Positions 50,106 through 58,948 of a DNA stretch of 64,000 nucleotides are shown piece after piece. How positions within the stretch are numbered: position 1 is the first letter of the stretch; each line of letters begins with the position of its first letter. The stretch is taken from positions 248,001 through 312,000 of the forward strand of contig JANNSU010000059.1 of NCBI GenBank assembly GCA_031394355.1. Direction: 5' to 3'. The position numbers and the translations under genes were made by a program. Origin of the DNA: JAEUMY01 sp031394355 (GTDB lineage Bacteria > Pseudomonadota > Gammaproteobacteria > Burkholderiales > Usitatibacteraceae). Below the pieces are notes generated by a model. The model did not search any database. It saw nothing but the letters and a program-made list of their open reading frames with translations, and was not told the origin of the DNA.

Positions 50106-52177
50106 TTCCAGAACTCGGTCATTTCGCAGTCATCCTCGCGTTGATCCTGGCATTGGCGCAGGGGGTGATCCCGCTCGTCGGTGCCGGCCTTGGGGACCGG
50201 GGCAACCCCGTGTTGATGGGTCTCGCGCGGCCTCTTGCGCAAGGTCAGACCGTGTTTGTGTTGTTCGCTTTTGGTTGCCTCATTTATTCGTTTGTGGCCA
50301 ATGATTTCACGGTCGCGAATGTCGCCCAGAATTCCAACTCCAAGCTGCCTTGGTACTACCGGGTGACGGCGTCCTGGGGGTCGCATGAAGGATCGATGCT
50401 TCTGTGGACGTTGATGCTGGCCGGATGGACCATGGCTGTCTCGATTTTCAGCCGCAATCTGCCTCTGGAAGTGGTTGCGCGGGTCATAGGCGTCATGGGC
50501 TTGTCCAGCGTCGGATTCCTGCTGTTCATCCTGCTCACTTCAAATCCCTTTGATCGCCTTATCCCTGGCGCTCCAGAAGGCCGCGACCTGAATCCGCTGT
50601 TGCAGGATCCCGGCATGATCATTCACCCGCCCATGCTGTACATGGGCTATGTCGGATTCTCCGTGGCCTTCGCATTCGCGGTAGCGGCGCTGCTCGGCGG
50701 CAAACTCGATGCCACGTGGGCCCGCTGGTCGCGCCCCTGGACCACGGCAGCGTGGTGCTTCCTGACGCTGGGCATCGCGCTCGGCAGCTGGTGGGCGTAT
50801 TACGAACTGGGTTGGGGCGGCTGGTGGTTCTGGGATCCGGTCGAAAACGCATCCTTCATGCCCTGGCTGGTCGGCACGGCCCTCATCCACTCGCTGGCGG
50901 TTACCGAAAAGCGTGGCGCATTCAAGAGCTGGACCGTCCTGCTGGCCATTCTCGCCTTCTCATTGTCCTTGCTCGGCACGTTCCTGGTGCGTTCTGGCGT
51001 GTTGACCTCCGTGCACGCATTCGCGACAGACCCCAAGCGCGGCGTGTTCATCCTCGCGTTCCTGGTGGTGGTCATCGGCAGTTCGCTGGCACTGTATGCA
51101 TGGCGTGCGCCCAAAGTTGGCATGGGTGCGCGCTTCTCCGCCGTGTCCCGCGAGTCTTTCCTGCTGGCCAACAACGTCGTGCTGATTGTTGCCATGGCAG
51201 CGGTGATGCTGGGCACGTTGTACCCGCTGTTTCTCGACACACTGAATCTGGGCAAGATTTCGGTCGGCCCGCCGTATTTCGACGCGGTGTTTTATCCCTT
51301 GATGGCGCCTGCGCTGTTCCTCGTTGGTATCGGCCCAATCGTCCAGTGGCGTGAGGCGAAACTGCCAGACCTCTGGCAGCGGCTCAAGTGGGCATTGGCG
51401 GTTGGTATCATCGCTGCGCTATTGCTGCCATTCGTGATGGGCACCTGGAAGCCGATGGTCGCGCTGGGCCTGTTCTTCGCCGCGTGGATCATCCTGACCT
51501 CCGTGATTGCCGTGCACCATCGCTTGCGCCAGTCGCCGCAGCCCACGTTCTTTGGCCGGGTCGCGGCCAGCACGCCGTCCTACTACGGCATGCATCTCGC
51601 TCACCTTGGCGTGGCCGCCTTTGTCGTTGGCGTAACCCTGGTAAAAGGCTATGAAGTCGAGAAGGATGTGCGCATGGCACCGGGGGACACCACTGAGCTG
51701 CGAGGGCTTGACTTCAAGTTCGTAGGCGTCAAGGAGGTGCCGGGTCCCAATTACAGCGCCATTCGTGGCACGGTCGAAGTCTACAAAGCAGGTGTTCTCA
51801 AAGAGACCATGTATCCGGAAAAGCGCACCTATTTTGCCTCTGGCCAGACCATGACCGAGGCTGATATCAACACGGGCCTCACCGGCGACCTCTATGTCTC
51901 GCTCGGTGAGCCGGTTACCGGTGCCGCTGACGGTGCATGGGCAGTGCGGGTATATGTAAAGCCCTTCATCGACTGGATCTGGGGCGGCTGCATACTCATG
52001 GCGCTGGGGGGGTTCCTCGCCATTGCAGATCGTCGCTATCGCATCAAGCTGAAGCGTGAATCCGTGACGCCGTCGGCCACACCCACGCCTTCTCCTGCGG
52101 TGACTGCTGATGTCAAACCCAAGTCGGGTCGCAGAAAGCCGCGGCGGGGCGGCTCGCCTGTCACAGCCAAGGTCTGA
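50102..52177 (+). CDS. ccmF: Heme lyase subunit CcmF
   Basis: A 691-residue polytopic membrane protein with about 14-15 helices. The WWD heme loop is clear (GWGGWWFWDPVENASFMPW), as are periplasmic histidines (SWGSHEGSMLLW, IIHPPMLYMGY, LIHSLAVTEKRGAFKSW). CcmF with CcmH/CcmI ligates heme from CcmE to CxxCH motifs. The last 35 residues are Pro/Thr/Lys rich and variable. The stop is one base before the ccmG ATG. Confidence 0.95.
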   Translation: MIPELGHFAVILALILALAQGVIPLVGAGLGDRGNPVLMGLARPLAQGQTVFVLFAFGCLIYSFVANDFTVANVAQNSNSKLPWYYRVTASWGSHEGSMLLWTLMLAGWTMAVSIFSRNLPLEVVARVIGVMGLSSVGFLLFILLTSNPFDRLIPGAPEGRDLNPLLQDPGMIIHPPMLYMGYVGFSVAFAFAVAALLGGKLDATWARWSRPWTTAAWCFLTLGIALGSWWAYYELGWGGWWFWDPVENASFMPWLVGTALIHSLAVTEKRGAFKSWTVLLAILAFSLSLLGTFLVRSGVLTSVHAFATDPKRGVFILAFLVVVIGSSLALYAWRAPKVGMGARFSAVSRESFLLANNVVLIVAMAAVMLGTLYPLFLDTLNLGKISVGPPYFDAVFYPLMAPALFLVGIGPIVQWREAKLPDLWQRLKWALAVGIIAALLLPFVMGTWKPMVALGLFFAAWIILTSVIAVHHRLRQSPQPTFFGRVAASTPSYYGMHLAHLGVAAFVVGVTLVKGYEVEKDVRMAPGDTTELRGLDFKFVGVKEVPGPNYSAIRGTVEVYKAGVLKETMYPEKRTYFASGQTMTEADINTGLTGDLYVSLGEPVTGAADGAWAVRVYVKPFIDWIWGGCILMALGGFLAIADRRYRIKLKRESVTPSATPTPSPAVTADVKPKSGRRKPRRGGSPVTAKV

Positions 52178-52178
52178 C

Positions 52179-52715
52179 ATGGCAAAGGTCTGGCGCTACC
52201 TGCTGCCGCTCGGGATTTTCGCCGTACTGGTGTGGTTTCTCTTCAAGGGCCTCAGCCTGAATCCGCGCGAGGTGCCGTCGCCGCTGGTGAACCGGCCGGT
52301 GCCGAACTTCACTCTGTCGAAGCTGCATGCGCCGGATCAGAAGCTGTCTGCATCAGATCTCAAGGGTCAAGTCTGGCTGCTCAATGTCTGGGGGTCATGG
52401 TGTGTGAGCTGCCGCATCGAACATCCGTTGCTCAATGAACTGGCGAAGAACAACGTCGTACCCATTTACGGCATGAACTGGAAAGACAAGCGCGAAGATG
52501 CGATCGGCTGGCTGAACAAATTCGGCGATCCCTATGTCGCCTCCATTGCCGATGTGGATGGCCGTGTGGCCATCGACTTCGGTGTGTATGGCGCACCAGA
52601 GACTTTCATTATCGACAAGCAGGGCATCATCCGGCACAAGCACATCGGGCCGATCACGGCTGAGTCGCTTCAGAAGGACATCCTGCCGCTGATTGAGCGG
52701 TTGAAGAAATCATGA
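52179..52715 (+). CDS. ccmG: Thiol:disulfide oxidoreductase CcmG/DsbE
   Basis: A 178-residue thioredoxin-fold protein with an N-terminal membrane anchor (residues 5-24). The active site is CVSC in VWGSWCVSCRIEHPLLNEL; the usual CcmG sequence there is W-C-x-x-C, so it is intact. The cis-Pro loop is GAPETFIIDKQG. It reduces apocytochrome CxxCH disulfides. The start at ATG 52179 directly follows the ccmF stop. Confidence 0.94.
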   Translation: MAKVWRYLLPLGIFAVLVWFLFKGLSLNPREVPSPLVNRPVPNFTLSKLHAPDQKLSASDLKGQVWLLNVWGSWCVSCRIEHPLLNELAKNNVVPIYGMNWKDKREDAIGWLNKFGDPYVASIADVDGRVAIDFGVYGAPETFIIDKQGIIRHKHIGPITAESLQKDILPLIERLKKS

Positions 52716-53227
52716 TCAATGTCTCTCACAACCTGAAGGTCTTGGTGGGCATGTCGGCACTGCTTGCTGCCGTACTTTTTGCCCTTGCCGCTCCGGTTAT
52801 GGCTCAGGCTCCGGCACAACCTCTTCCGGTAATTTCGCCGGAGCTCGACAAGCGACTCAAGGTTCTCGAGACCGAACTCCGCTGTCTGGTCTGCCAGAAC
52901 CAGACGCTGGCTGATTCGCCGGCTGGACTGGCGGACGATTTGCGTCGGGAGATTCGCACCCTCGCGCTCGCGGGCAAGGACAATGCCGAGATCAAGAGCT
53001 TTCTACAAACCCGTTATGGCGATTTCATCCTCTACCGGCCACCCGTCAAATCCACGACATGGCTATTGTGGGTCGGGCCTTTCGCACTGCTGGCTTTGGG
53101 AGGATTGGTGTTCGCCATCATCGTGTGGCGACGCGGACGTGGCCGTGACGATGATGATGATCCCGGTTCGGGTGGTACGGGTGGCGCGGGCGGGGTACAC
53201 GAGGCGCGCAAGTTGCTCGACGAGTGA
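52712..53227 (+). CDS. ccmH: Cytochrome c maturation protein CcmH
   Basis: A 171-residue protein with a signal anchor (residues 10-30), the redox motif LRCLVCQNQTLADS and the three-helix domain behind it. A membrane helix (residues 110-130) and an Asp/Gly-rich tail follow. The CcmI part, fused to CcmH in some bacteria, is the separate first gene here. Last gene of the ccm operon. Converges on the hydrolase gene across 77 bases containing palindrome copy 17. Confidence 0.93.
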   Translation: MINVSHNLKVLVGMSALLAAVLFALAAPVMAQAPAQPLPVISPELDKRLKVLETELRCLVCQNQTLADSPAGLADDLRREIRTLALAGKDNAEIKSFLQTRYGDFILYRPPVKSTTWLLWVGPFALLALGGLVFAIIVWRRGRGRDDDDDPGSGGTGGAGGVHEARKLLDE

Positions 53228-53254
53228 TTGGCCGCCATTGAGTAGCCCAAGGCG

Positions 53255-53270
53255 TTGCGAATATTCGCAA
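53255..53270. repeat. 16-bp palindrome around GCGAATATTCGC copy 17, between convergent ccmH and hydrolase genes
   Basis: Core 53257-53268 with TT/AA flanks. Like copy 4 it lies between two genes that end towards each other. The flanking symmetry is much shorter and no T-run is present. Confidence 0.95.
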
Positions 53271-53304
53271 AGTCTTGACGCGCTTTGTTCGCGGCGCGCA
53301 TAGA

Positions 53305-55071
53305 TCACAAGCGTGCGCACATCGCCACACCTTGATCCACCCAGCCGTCACGCTGAGACTCCGCCACCGCAGCAGCGCTGGTCACGAAGCGGTGATTCAC
53401 AGCGCCTGAGGTTTGGTTGTTGTAGACCACGCTGACTGCGATGGTGCCGAAGGGGCAGGACCCACTCTGCGGGCGGGTCAGGGATGTGTTCGCAGCAAGG
53501 AAATTCCACGTTTGAGGTGTTGCTTTGCCGAAGGCGCAGACAAAGGGGTCGGGTGAAATGTAGAGGGAGTCGCGCCCGCCCATGACATCGAAGCCATTAC
53601 CCAGGTAGTAGAAGCGGCAGGCCGGGCTGCTCGTGCCATTGTCGGCGGTCGCCTTGAACGCATAGCCGGTTGGCCGCCATCCGGGGTAGCCGAGCACGAA
53701 GTCCACTTCCGCCTGACCGAACGCATTGACGAAATGACCGGTCGTGTCATGGCGGAGCTCGGTGACGAGTACTTCATTCGTCTTCGTAGGGCTTGGCGCG
53801 GTGTATGCGACACGTACGCTGTCAGTGAGCCCGCCCTCAACCCTTCCCATCCGCACCAGTCGCGCCAAAGCCGAGGCATCGCCCTTGACATGCGCGTCCA
53901 GAAACGTGACGACCCAGGTGAAAACATCCTGCGAATATTCGGGCTTGTACTCGTGTGGTACGCCGTCAAGTGCCACGAGGTAGCGGCTGCCTGTCATGCG
54001 GTTCACGGCCTGCTCCATGAGGCCGAGCGGTGCGGTCGTGTCTGACGTGCCACTCACTGCCAACCAGGGCCTCGTGACTGACGCTGCACCATGCTGGTCG
54101 TTGCCGAAGGCTGGCAGGAAGCTCAAGCCCGCGTAGGGGACGTAGCCGGCTGCGGCCTTGATGCGCGGATCGTTCTGGACTGTGCGCGAAGACAGGTTCG
54201 TATAGCTCTGGGTGAGCCTCGCCCCCATGGTCAGCAACATCGCTTCTCCGCCCATGCTGGCACCGAAGCCGCCAATGCGATCCGGGTCGATTCGCGCCGC
54301 ATAGGCGGGCTGACCCAGCAAATAGTCGATGGCCTGCTTCAGGGCGAGCGGACGCAGGGCCTGCAACTCGACATATCGTTCAAACTCGCGAGCCAGATAG
54401 AACAAGTCATTCAGATCCTGGATGCGTATCCGGGTGATGCGGGCATCAGCATGAAAGGGTGCGGCCACGATGTAGCCATGGCTCGCCAGGATCTGGATGG
54501 TGCCCAGATAGTCGTCGCTGACCGGGCTGCCGCCCAGTCCGTGCGAGTAAAGCAGCAGCGGCAAGCGCACCGGGCTCTCGGGCATGAGCGGCTGTTCTGT
54601 CCCTCGGGCCATTCGGGGAAGCACCTGGCCATCAGGCAGGCGGTAGTCATTGCGAATATTCGCAGGGGTCGTCGGGTAGCAGACCAACATCACAATCGGC
54701 AGAATGCTGCCTGCGAAGCCGCGATAGAGCCCACGGTCGTCCGGCACTGCCAGGCCAAACTGTGGTGTGTTGCCGGGCTCCAGCAGGATATCGGCGATGT
54801 ATCGCGGAATATTGCTGCCATTGTCGGTGTTGGTGATGCCTTCCCAGAACTCCACAGCCGACCCGCCAATCTGCAAGCGTCGTGGCTCATCCTGGGCCAG
54901 GTTGCTGCAGGCAACAGGGTGGGGACCTGCCGCCAACGGGGGCGTGTCCACGGTGTGGTTTGCGGCAACGGCGTGCTCGCCCTGCGCTGCCAACAGGCAA
55001 AACACGAAAGCGAGGACTTGCAGTGGGCGCAGTCGTGAGGGTGATGGATCAGGTTTCAAGTTCAAGGACAT
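53305..55071 (-). CDS. Secreted alpha/beta hydrolase (PAF-acetylhydrolase/dienelactone-hydrolase-like)
   Basis: A 588-residue exported protein. It has a signal peptide (LQVLAFVFCLLAAQGEHAVA), an alpha/beta-hydrolase domain with oxyanion region LLYSHGLGGSPVSDDY, the nucleophile motif GFGASMGGEAM (G-x-S-x-G) and a candidate His in DGVPHEYKPEY. A C-terminal extension of about 200 residues carries Cys (SSPACRFYY, GSCPFGT) that may form disulfides. Substrate is unknown; lipase or esterase activity is a family inference. ATG 55071 is chosen because the frame further upstream only runs antisense through the next gene. One exact palindrome copy and a one-mismatch relative (53931-53942) lie inside. 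Confidence 0.8.
   Translation of the reverse strand: MSLNLKPDPSPSRLRPLQVLAFVFCLLAAQGEHAVAANHTVDTPPLAAGPHPVACSNLAQDEPRRLQIGGSAVEFWEGITNTDNGSNIPRYIADILLEPGNTPQFGLAVPDDRGLYRGFAGSILPIVMLVCYPTTPANIRNDYRLPDGQVLPRMARGTEQPLMPESPVRLPLLLYSHGLGGSPVSDDYLGTIQILASHGYIVAAPFHADARITRIRIQDLNDLFYLAREFERYVELQALRPLALKQAIDYLLGQPAYAARIDPDRIGGFGASMGGEAMLLTMGARLTQSYTNLSSRTVQNDPRIKAAAGYVPYAGLSFLPAFGNDQHGAASVTRPWLAVSGTSDTTAPLGLMEQAVNRMTGSRYLVALDGVPHEYKPEYSQDVFTWVVTFLDAHVKGDASALARLVRMGRVEGGLTDSVRVAYTAPSPTKTNEVLVTELRHDTTGHFVNAFGQAEVDFVLGYPGWRPTGYAFKATADNGTSSPACRFYYLGNGFDVMGGRDSLYISPDPFVCAFGKATPQTWNFLAANTSLTRPQSGSCPFGTIAVSVVYNNQTSGAVNHRFVTSAAAVAESQRDGWVDQGVAMCARL
54652..54663. repeat. GCGAATATTCGC palindrome, copy 18 (in hydrolase)
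   Basis: Exact copy read T-P-A-N-I-R-N-D-Y on the minus strand. Confidence 0.95.
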
Positions 55072-55233
55072 TCGTTGTAGTGGCGATGCATTCTGCAATA
55101 GTGATTTGGCGGTTCCGGTGGCGTGAAGTTCCGGTATTCTTCGTGCTCGGCCGGAAAGCAGGACGCCGACGCATGCCACAGCATGACATTGTCCCTGACC
55201 CCAATCCCAATCTTTCAACGCACTCGATCCGTC

Positions 55234-55692
55234 ATGGATGACATCAGCACGCTCCGGCGAATTCTCAAGGCAGATCGCATCATTGCCGTGGTGGGTCTGT
55301 CTGCCAATTGGTGGCGCCCCAGCTTTTTCGCGGCAAAGTACATGCAGGAGCATGGTTACCGCGTAGTACCTGTCAATCCGGCGTACACGGAAGTGCTGGG
55401 CGAAACCTGTTACCCGAGCCTGAAAGATATTCCCTTCAAGATTGATATGGTGGACTGCTTTCGCAAGAGTGAAGAGATCGGTCCGCTGGCAGACGACGCC
55501 ATTGCCGTGGGTGCCAGGACGCTGTGGATGCAGCTCGGCGTGATCAATGACGCTGCCGCGACCCGCGCCCGGGAAGCCGGGCTGGATGTCGTCATGGACC
55601 GTTGCGTCAAGATTGAACATGCCCGCCTGTTTGGCGGACTGGGGTGGGCTGGGGTCAACACCGGCGTGATTTCGGCGCGCCGTCCTGGCTGA
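55234..55692 (+). CDS. CoA-binding (YccU-like) protein
   Basis: A 152-residue Rossmann-type CoA_binding protein: IIAVVGLSANWWRPSFFAAKYMQEHGYRVVPVNPAY, EIGPLADDAIAVGARTLWMQLGVIN and the conserved VMDRCVKIEHARLFGG (key features only). It corresponds to the CoA-binding part of succinyl-CoA synthetase alpha, standing alone as in YccU. Its role is not established. ATG 55234 matches the family start. A 162-bp divergent gap (55072-55233) separates it from the hydrolase gene; I see no clear promoter elements there. Confidence 0.88.
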   Translation: MDDISTLRRILKADRIIAVVGLSANWWRPSFFAAKYMQEHGYRVVPVNPAYTEVLGETCYPSLKDIPFKIDMVDCFRKSEEIGPLADDAIAVGARTLWMQLGVINDAAATRAREAGLDVVMDRCVKIEHARLFGGLGWAGVNTGVISARRPG

Positions 55693-55813
55693 AGCTGGCT
55701 GCCATTCATCCGCCGGATTCGTTGCTGATCCAACATAGCCGGGTCTTTGCCTCATGCGGGTTGCCGTAGACCGAAATGCCGCCACAATATGCACAAGAAC
55801 GAAAGGATGTGAC

Positions 55814-56239
55814 ATGCAAGACTATCTACTCTGGGCCATTGCCGGATTTGTGCTGATCATCGTTGAGCTGATCACCGGCACCTTCTACCTTCTTGTGCTG
55901 GGTATCGCTGCGCTGGTGGCAGCGGCCGTTGCCTTCATGGGCGGCAACCTCTGGGTGCAGGTGCTGATGGGCGGCAGCTCTGCGCTGCTCGGGACCTACT
56001 TTGTCCACCAGTGGTGGGCGCGCCACCCCAAGTCGGCCAAGAGCTCCAATGATCTCGACCGCGGGCAGACGGTCATCCTCGAATCCTGGGTGAACGAAGC
56101 CAGCGGCTTTGCGCGGGTGAGATACCGTGGTACGACCTGGGACGCTCGTATCGAAGGCAAGGCCGGTGCCAATGAAGTGCTGTACATCCAGGGGCAGGAA
56201 AACGGGCTGCTGCATGTGTCGACCCAGCCGCCGGGCTGA
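55814..56239 (+). CDS. NfeD-family membrane protein
   Basis: A 141-residue short NfeD: two or three N-terminal helices (LLWAIAGFVLIIVELITGTFYLLVLGIAALVAAAV, key features only) and a C-terminal OB-fold (LDRGQTVILESWVNEASGFARVRYRGTTWDARIEGK). NfeD proteins form membrane complexes with stomatin-like SPFH proteins, and the SPFH gene follows 67 bases downstream. A membrane-organisation or quality-control role is inferred. Confidence 0.9.
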   Translation: MQDYLLWAIAGFVLIIVELITGTFYLLVLGIAALVAAAVAFMGGNLWVQVLMGGSSALLGTYFVHQWWARHPKSAKSSNDLDRGQTVILESWVNEASGFARVRYRGTTWDARIEGKAGANEVLYIQGQENGLLHVSTQPPG

Positions 56240-56306
56240 TTCCCCTGCGGCAATCTGATATCACCAACCGCTTCATTGAACGACCTTACCAAGGGAGACC
56301 CACAAC

Positions 56307-57290
56307 ATGTTCGCCAAACTCATCGGCGTGTTTGTCGCAACCGCCATCATTGCTTTCACTCCATTTTCTGGTCTGGCCATTCCGTTCTTCATCCTGGCCA
56401 CGGTCATCGTCTTCATTGTCGAAGGTGTGCGCATCGTGCCGCAGCAGAACGCCTGGGTCGTCGAACGTCTGGGCAAGTTTCACTCGATCCTCGAGCCGGG
56501 TCTCAATGTGATCGTGCCCTTTATCGACCGCGTGGCCTACAAGCACTCGCTGAAGGAAGTGGCGCTTGATGTCGCCGAACAGGTCTGCATCACCAAGGAC
56601 AACACCCAGCTCGCCGTGGACGGCATCATCTACTTCCAGGTGATCGACCCCCGCCTCGCGTCCTACGGCTCGTCGGATTATGTGGCTGCAATCAGCCAGC
56701 TGGCCCAAACGGCGTTGCGCTCGGTGGTTGGCAAGATGGAGCTGGACCGCACGTTCGAAAGCCGGGACGAGATCAACCACACCGTCGTCAGTGTGCTGGA
56801 CGAAGCCGGCCGCACCTGGGGCATCAAGGTGCTGCGTTACGAGATCAAGAGTCTGACCCCGCCGGAATCCATTCTCCGTGCCATGCAGGCGCAGATTACC
56901 GCCGAGCGTGAGAAGCGCGCGCTCATCGCCAAATCCGAAGGCCAGCGTCAGGAAGAGATCAACATCGCAGACGGCGAGAAGCAGGCCGCCGTGCTGAAGT
57001 CCGAAGGCGAGAAGACAGCCGCCATCAACAAGTCGCAGGGCGAGGCGATTGCGCTCACCACGGTTTCCGAAGCAACCGCAACCGCGGTACGGCAGGTAGC
57101 GGCGGCGTTGGCCGAGGATGGCGGCATGCTGGCTGCCAACCTGAAGGTGGCTGAGCAGTACGTGGCCGCGTTCAGCAATCTCGCCAAGACCAACAACACG
57201 ATCATTGTCCCGGCAAACGCTGCAGATGTGTCCGGTATGCTGGCCACGGCCATGACTGTTCTGGACAAGACCAAGCAGGGTGGCAAGTAG
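56307..57290 (+). CDS. SPFH/Band 7 (stomatin/QmcA-like) membrane protein
   Basis: A 327-residue slipin/QmcA-type protein with an N-terminal membrane segment (residues 5-35). The Band 7 domain follows (RIVPQQNAWVVERLGKFHSILEPGLNVIVPFIDRVAYKHSLKEVALDV, key features only), then a long Ala/Glu coiled coil (residues 190-270, AEREKRALIAKSEGQRQEEIN). Such proteins oligomerise into membrane microdomains with NfeD, the preceding gene. GGGAGACCCACAAC gives a clear ribosome site. A terminator follows. Confidence 0.92.
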   Translation: MFAKLIGVFVATAIIAFTPFSGLAIPFFILATVIVFIVEGVRIVPQQNAWVVERLGKFHSILEPGLNVIVPFIDRVAYKHSLKEVALDVAEQVCITKDNTQLAVDGIIYFQVIDPRLASYGSSDYVAAISQLAQTALRSVVGKMELDRTFESRDEINHTVVSVLDEAGRTWGIKVLRYEIKSLTPPESILRAMQAQITAEREKRALIAKSEGQRQEEINIADGEKQAAVLKSEGEKTAAINKSQGEAIALTTVSEATATAVRQVAAALAEDGGMLAANLKVAEQYVAAFSNLAKTNNTIIVPANAADVSGMLATAMTVLDKTKQGGK

Positions 57291-57323
57291 TATCGGTCCC
57301 ACAGCAATCGCTAATACTTGAAA

Positions 57324-57350
57324 GGGCCCGCCAGCAGGCGGGCTTTTTCT
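57324..57350 (+). terminator. Intrinsic terminator after the nfeD-SPFH operon
   Basis: GCCCGCC (57326-57332), loop AGCA, GGCGGGC (57337-57343), then TTTTTCTTT. A classical GC stem with T-run, 34 bases past the stop. Confidence 0.92.
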
Positions 57351-57414
57351 TTGCGAATATGTGTGTTGAAGTAATCGGTTGATCCCGCATCCCCAGCCCC
57401 GAGCCCCGCGAAAA

Positions 57415-58731
57415 ATGCCAGACCGCCAATTCGGATTCGAAACCCTCGCCCTGCACGCCGGCCAGATTCCTGACTCGGCCACGGGCTCGCGCGCGGTGCC
57501 GCTGTACCAGACCACGTCTTACGTGTTCGATTCGCCTGACCACGCGGCGAGCTTGTTCAACTTGCAGACATTTGGCAACGTCTACACCCGCCTTTCCAAT
57601 CCCACGACAGCAGTGTTCGAGGAACGTGTCGCGGCACTGGAGGGAGGGCGAGCCGCCGTCGCGACAGCGAGCGGTCAGGCGGCTGAGATGGTGGCCCTGC
57701 TGAACATCATCGAGGCGGGCGACCACATCGTGTCGTCGTCCAAGCTCTACGGCGGCACGCACACCATGCTGACCGTGAACTTTAAGAAGCTCGGCATCGA
57801 AGCCACATTGGTCGATCCCGACGACCCCGAGAATTTCAGAAGGGCGCTCAAGCCCAACACCAAGGTTGTGTATTCCGAGACGCTCGGCAATCCCGCCATC
57901 AACATGATCGACCTCGAGGCGGTGGGTGCCATTGCACGCGAAGCCGGTGTGCCGTTCATGGTCGATAATACCGCCGCGTCACCCTACCTCTGCCAGCCGC
58001 TGAAGCATGGCGCCGACATCGTCGTACATTCCGCCACCAAGTTCATGGGCGGGCATGGCACCAGCATGGGCGGTGTCGTGGTGGAGTCGGGGAAATTTCC
58101 GTGGGGCGATGCGAATATTCGCAACCGCTTCCCCTCGATGAACGAACCCTCCGCCGGCTATCACGGCGTGCGCTTCTACGAGACCTTCGGCGACTTCGCC
58201 TTCACCATGAAGGCGCGCATGGAAGTGCTGCGTGTATTCGGCCCTTCGATTTCCCCTTTCAATGCATGGCTGTTGCTGCAGGGGCTGGAGACGCTGCCGG
58301 TGCGCATGGAGCGGCATTGCGCCAACACCATGGCCGTTGCGCAGTTCCTCGAATCTCATCCGCGTGTGGCGTGGGTCAATTACCCAGGCCTTGCAGGCAA
58401 CAAGTACCACAGCCTCGTGAAGCGCTACATGCCCAAGGGCGCTGGTGCGTTGCTGTCGTTTGGCATCAAGCCCGCCAACGACAAGTCGACATCGAGCTTC
58501 GATGCGGCGGTGAAGTTCATCAACAACCTGCAATTTGTCAGCCATCTGGCCAACATTGGTGACGCAAAATCGCTCGTCATTCATCCTGCTTCGACGACGC
58601 ACCGCCAGTTGGATGAGGCCGCACAAATCAGGGCAGGCGTGCCACCGGACATGGTGCGGCTTTCGATTGGACTGGAAACGCTCGACGACATTCTTTGGGA
58701 TCTTGGCCAGGCGCTGGAGGCGTCAGCCTGA
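57415..58731 (+). CDS. metY: O-acetylhomoserine sulfhydrylase (MetY-type)
   Basis: A 438-residue PLP enzyme of the Cys/Met-metabolism family that makes homocysteine from O-acetylhomoserine and sulfide. The N-terminal block FETLALHAGQIPDSATGSRAVPLYQTTSYVF, FGNVYTRLSNPTTAVFEERVAALEGG and the PLP-Lys motif VVHSATKFMGGHGT are diagnostic (key features only). Its length matches MetY better than the shorter MetZ, though O-succinylhomoserine cannot be excluded. The start at 57415 follows a degenerate CCCGAGCCCC repeat (57383-57409) and has no obvious ribosome site. One palindrome copy is read D-A-N-I-R-N. Confidence 0.88.
   Translation: MPDRQFGFETLALHAGQIPDSATGSRAVPLYQTTSYVFDSPDHAASLFNLQTFGNVYTRLSNPTTAVFEERVAALEGGRAAVATASGQAAEMVALLNIIEAGDHIVSSSKLYGGTHTMLTVNFKKLGIEATLVDPDDPENFRRALKPNTKVVYSETLGNPAINMIDLEAVGAIAREAGVPFMVDNTAASPYLCQPLKHGADIVVHSATKFMGGHGTSMGGVVVESGKFPWGDANIRNRFPSMNEPSAGYHGVRFYETFGDFAFTMKARMEVLRVFGPSISPFNAWLLLQGLETLPVRMERHCANTMAVAQFLESHPRVAWVNYPGLAGNKYHSLVKRYMPKGAGALLSFGIKPANDKSTSSFDAAVKFINNLQFVSHLANIGDAKSLVIHPASTTHRQLDEAAQIRAGVPPDMVRLSIGLETLDDILWDLGQALEASA
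58111..58122. repeat. GCGAATATTCGC palindrome, copy 19 (in metY)
   Basis: Exact copy read G-D-A-N-I-R-N-R in a surface segment after the PLP-Lys motif; flanks asymmetrical. Confidence 0.95.
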
Positions 58732-58948
58732 GCAAAGAAGGCCCACGCCAGTGACCGCAACGCTCAGCCCATTGATCTTGTGCAACGAAGTTGCATGCAC
58801 AATTCGATACACTCGGTTGCGAATTGCTACCTGACGCGTGTCGGGTATCGCCGACTTGATGTCACAATTGCCACTTTTTGGACGGTCATCCGCCCTGATC
58901 CCGGAGCGCCCCCAAGAGACGCTCGCCAACCACAACGAGGAATTGTTC

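Noticed and set aside
55072..55815. N-terminal extension of the secreted hydrolase
   Set aside because: It runs antisense through the CoA-binding gene and would bury the signal peptide that starts at 55071.
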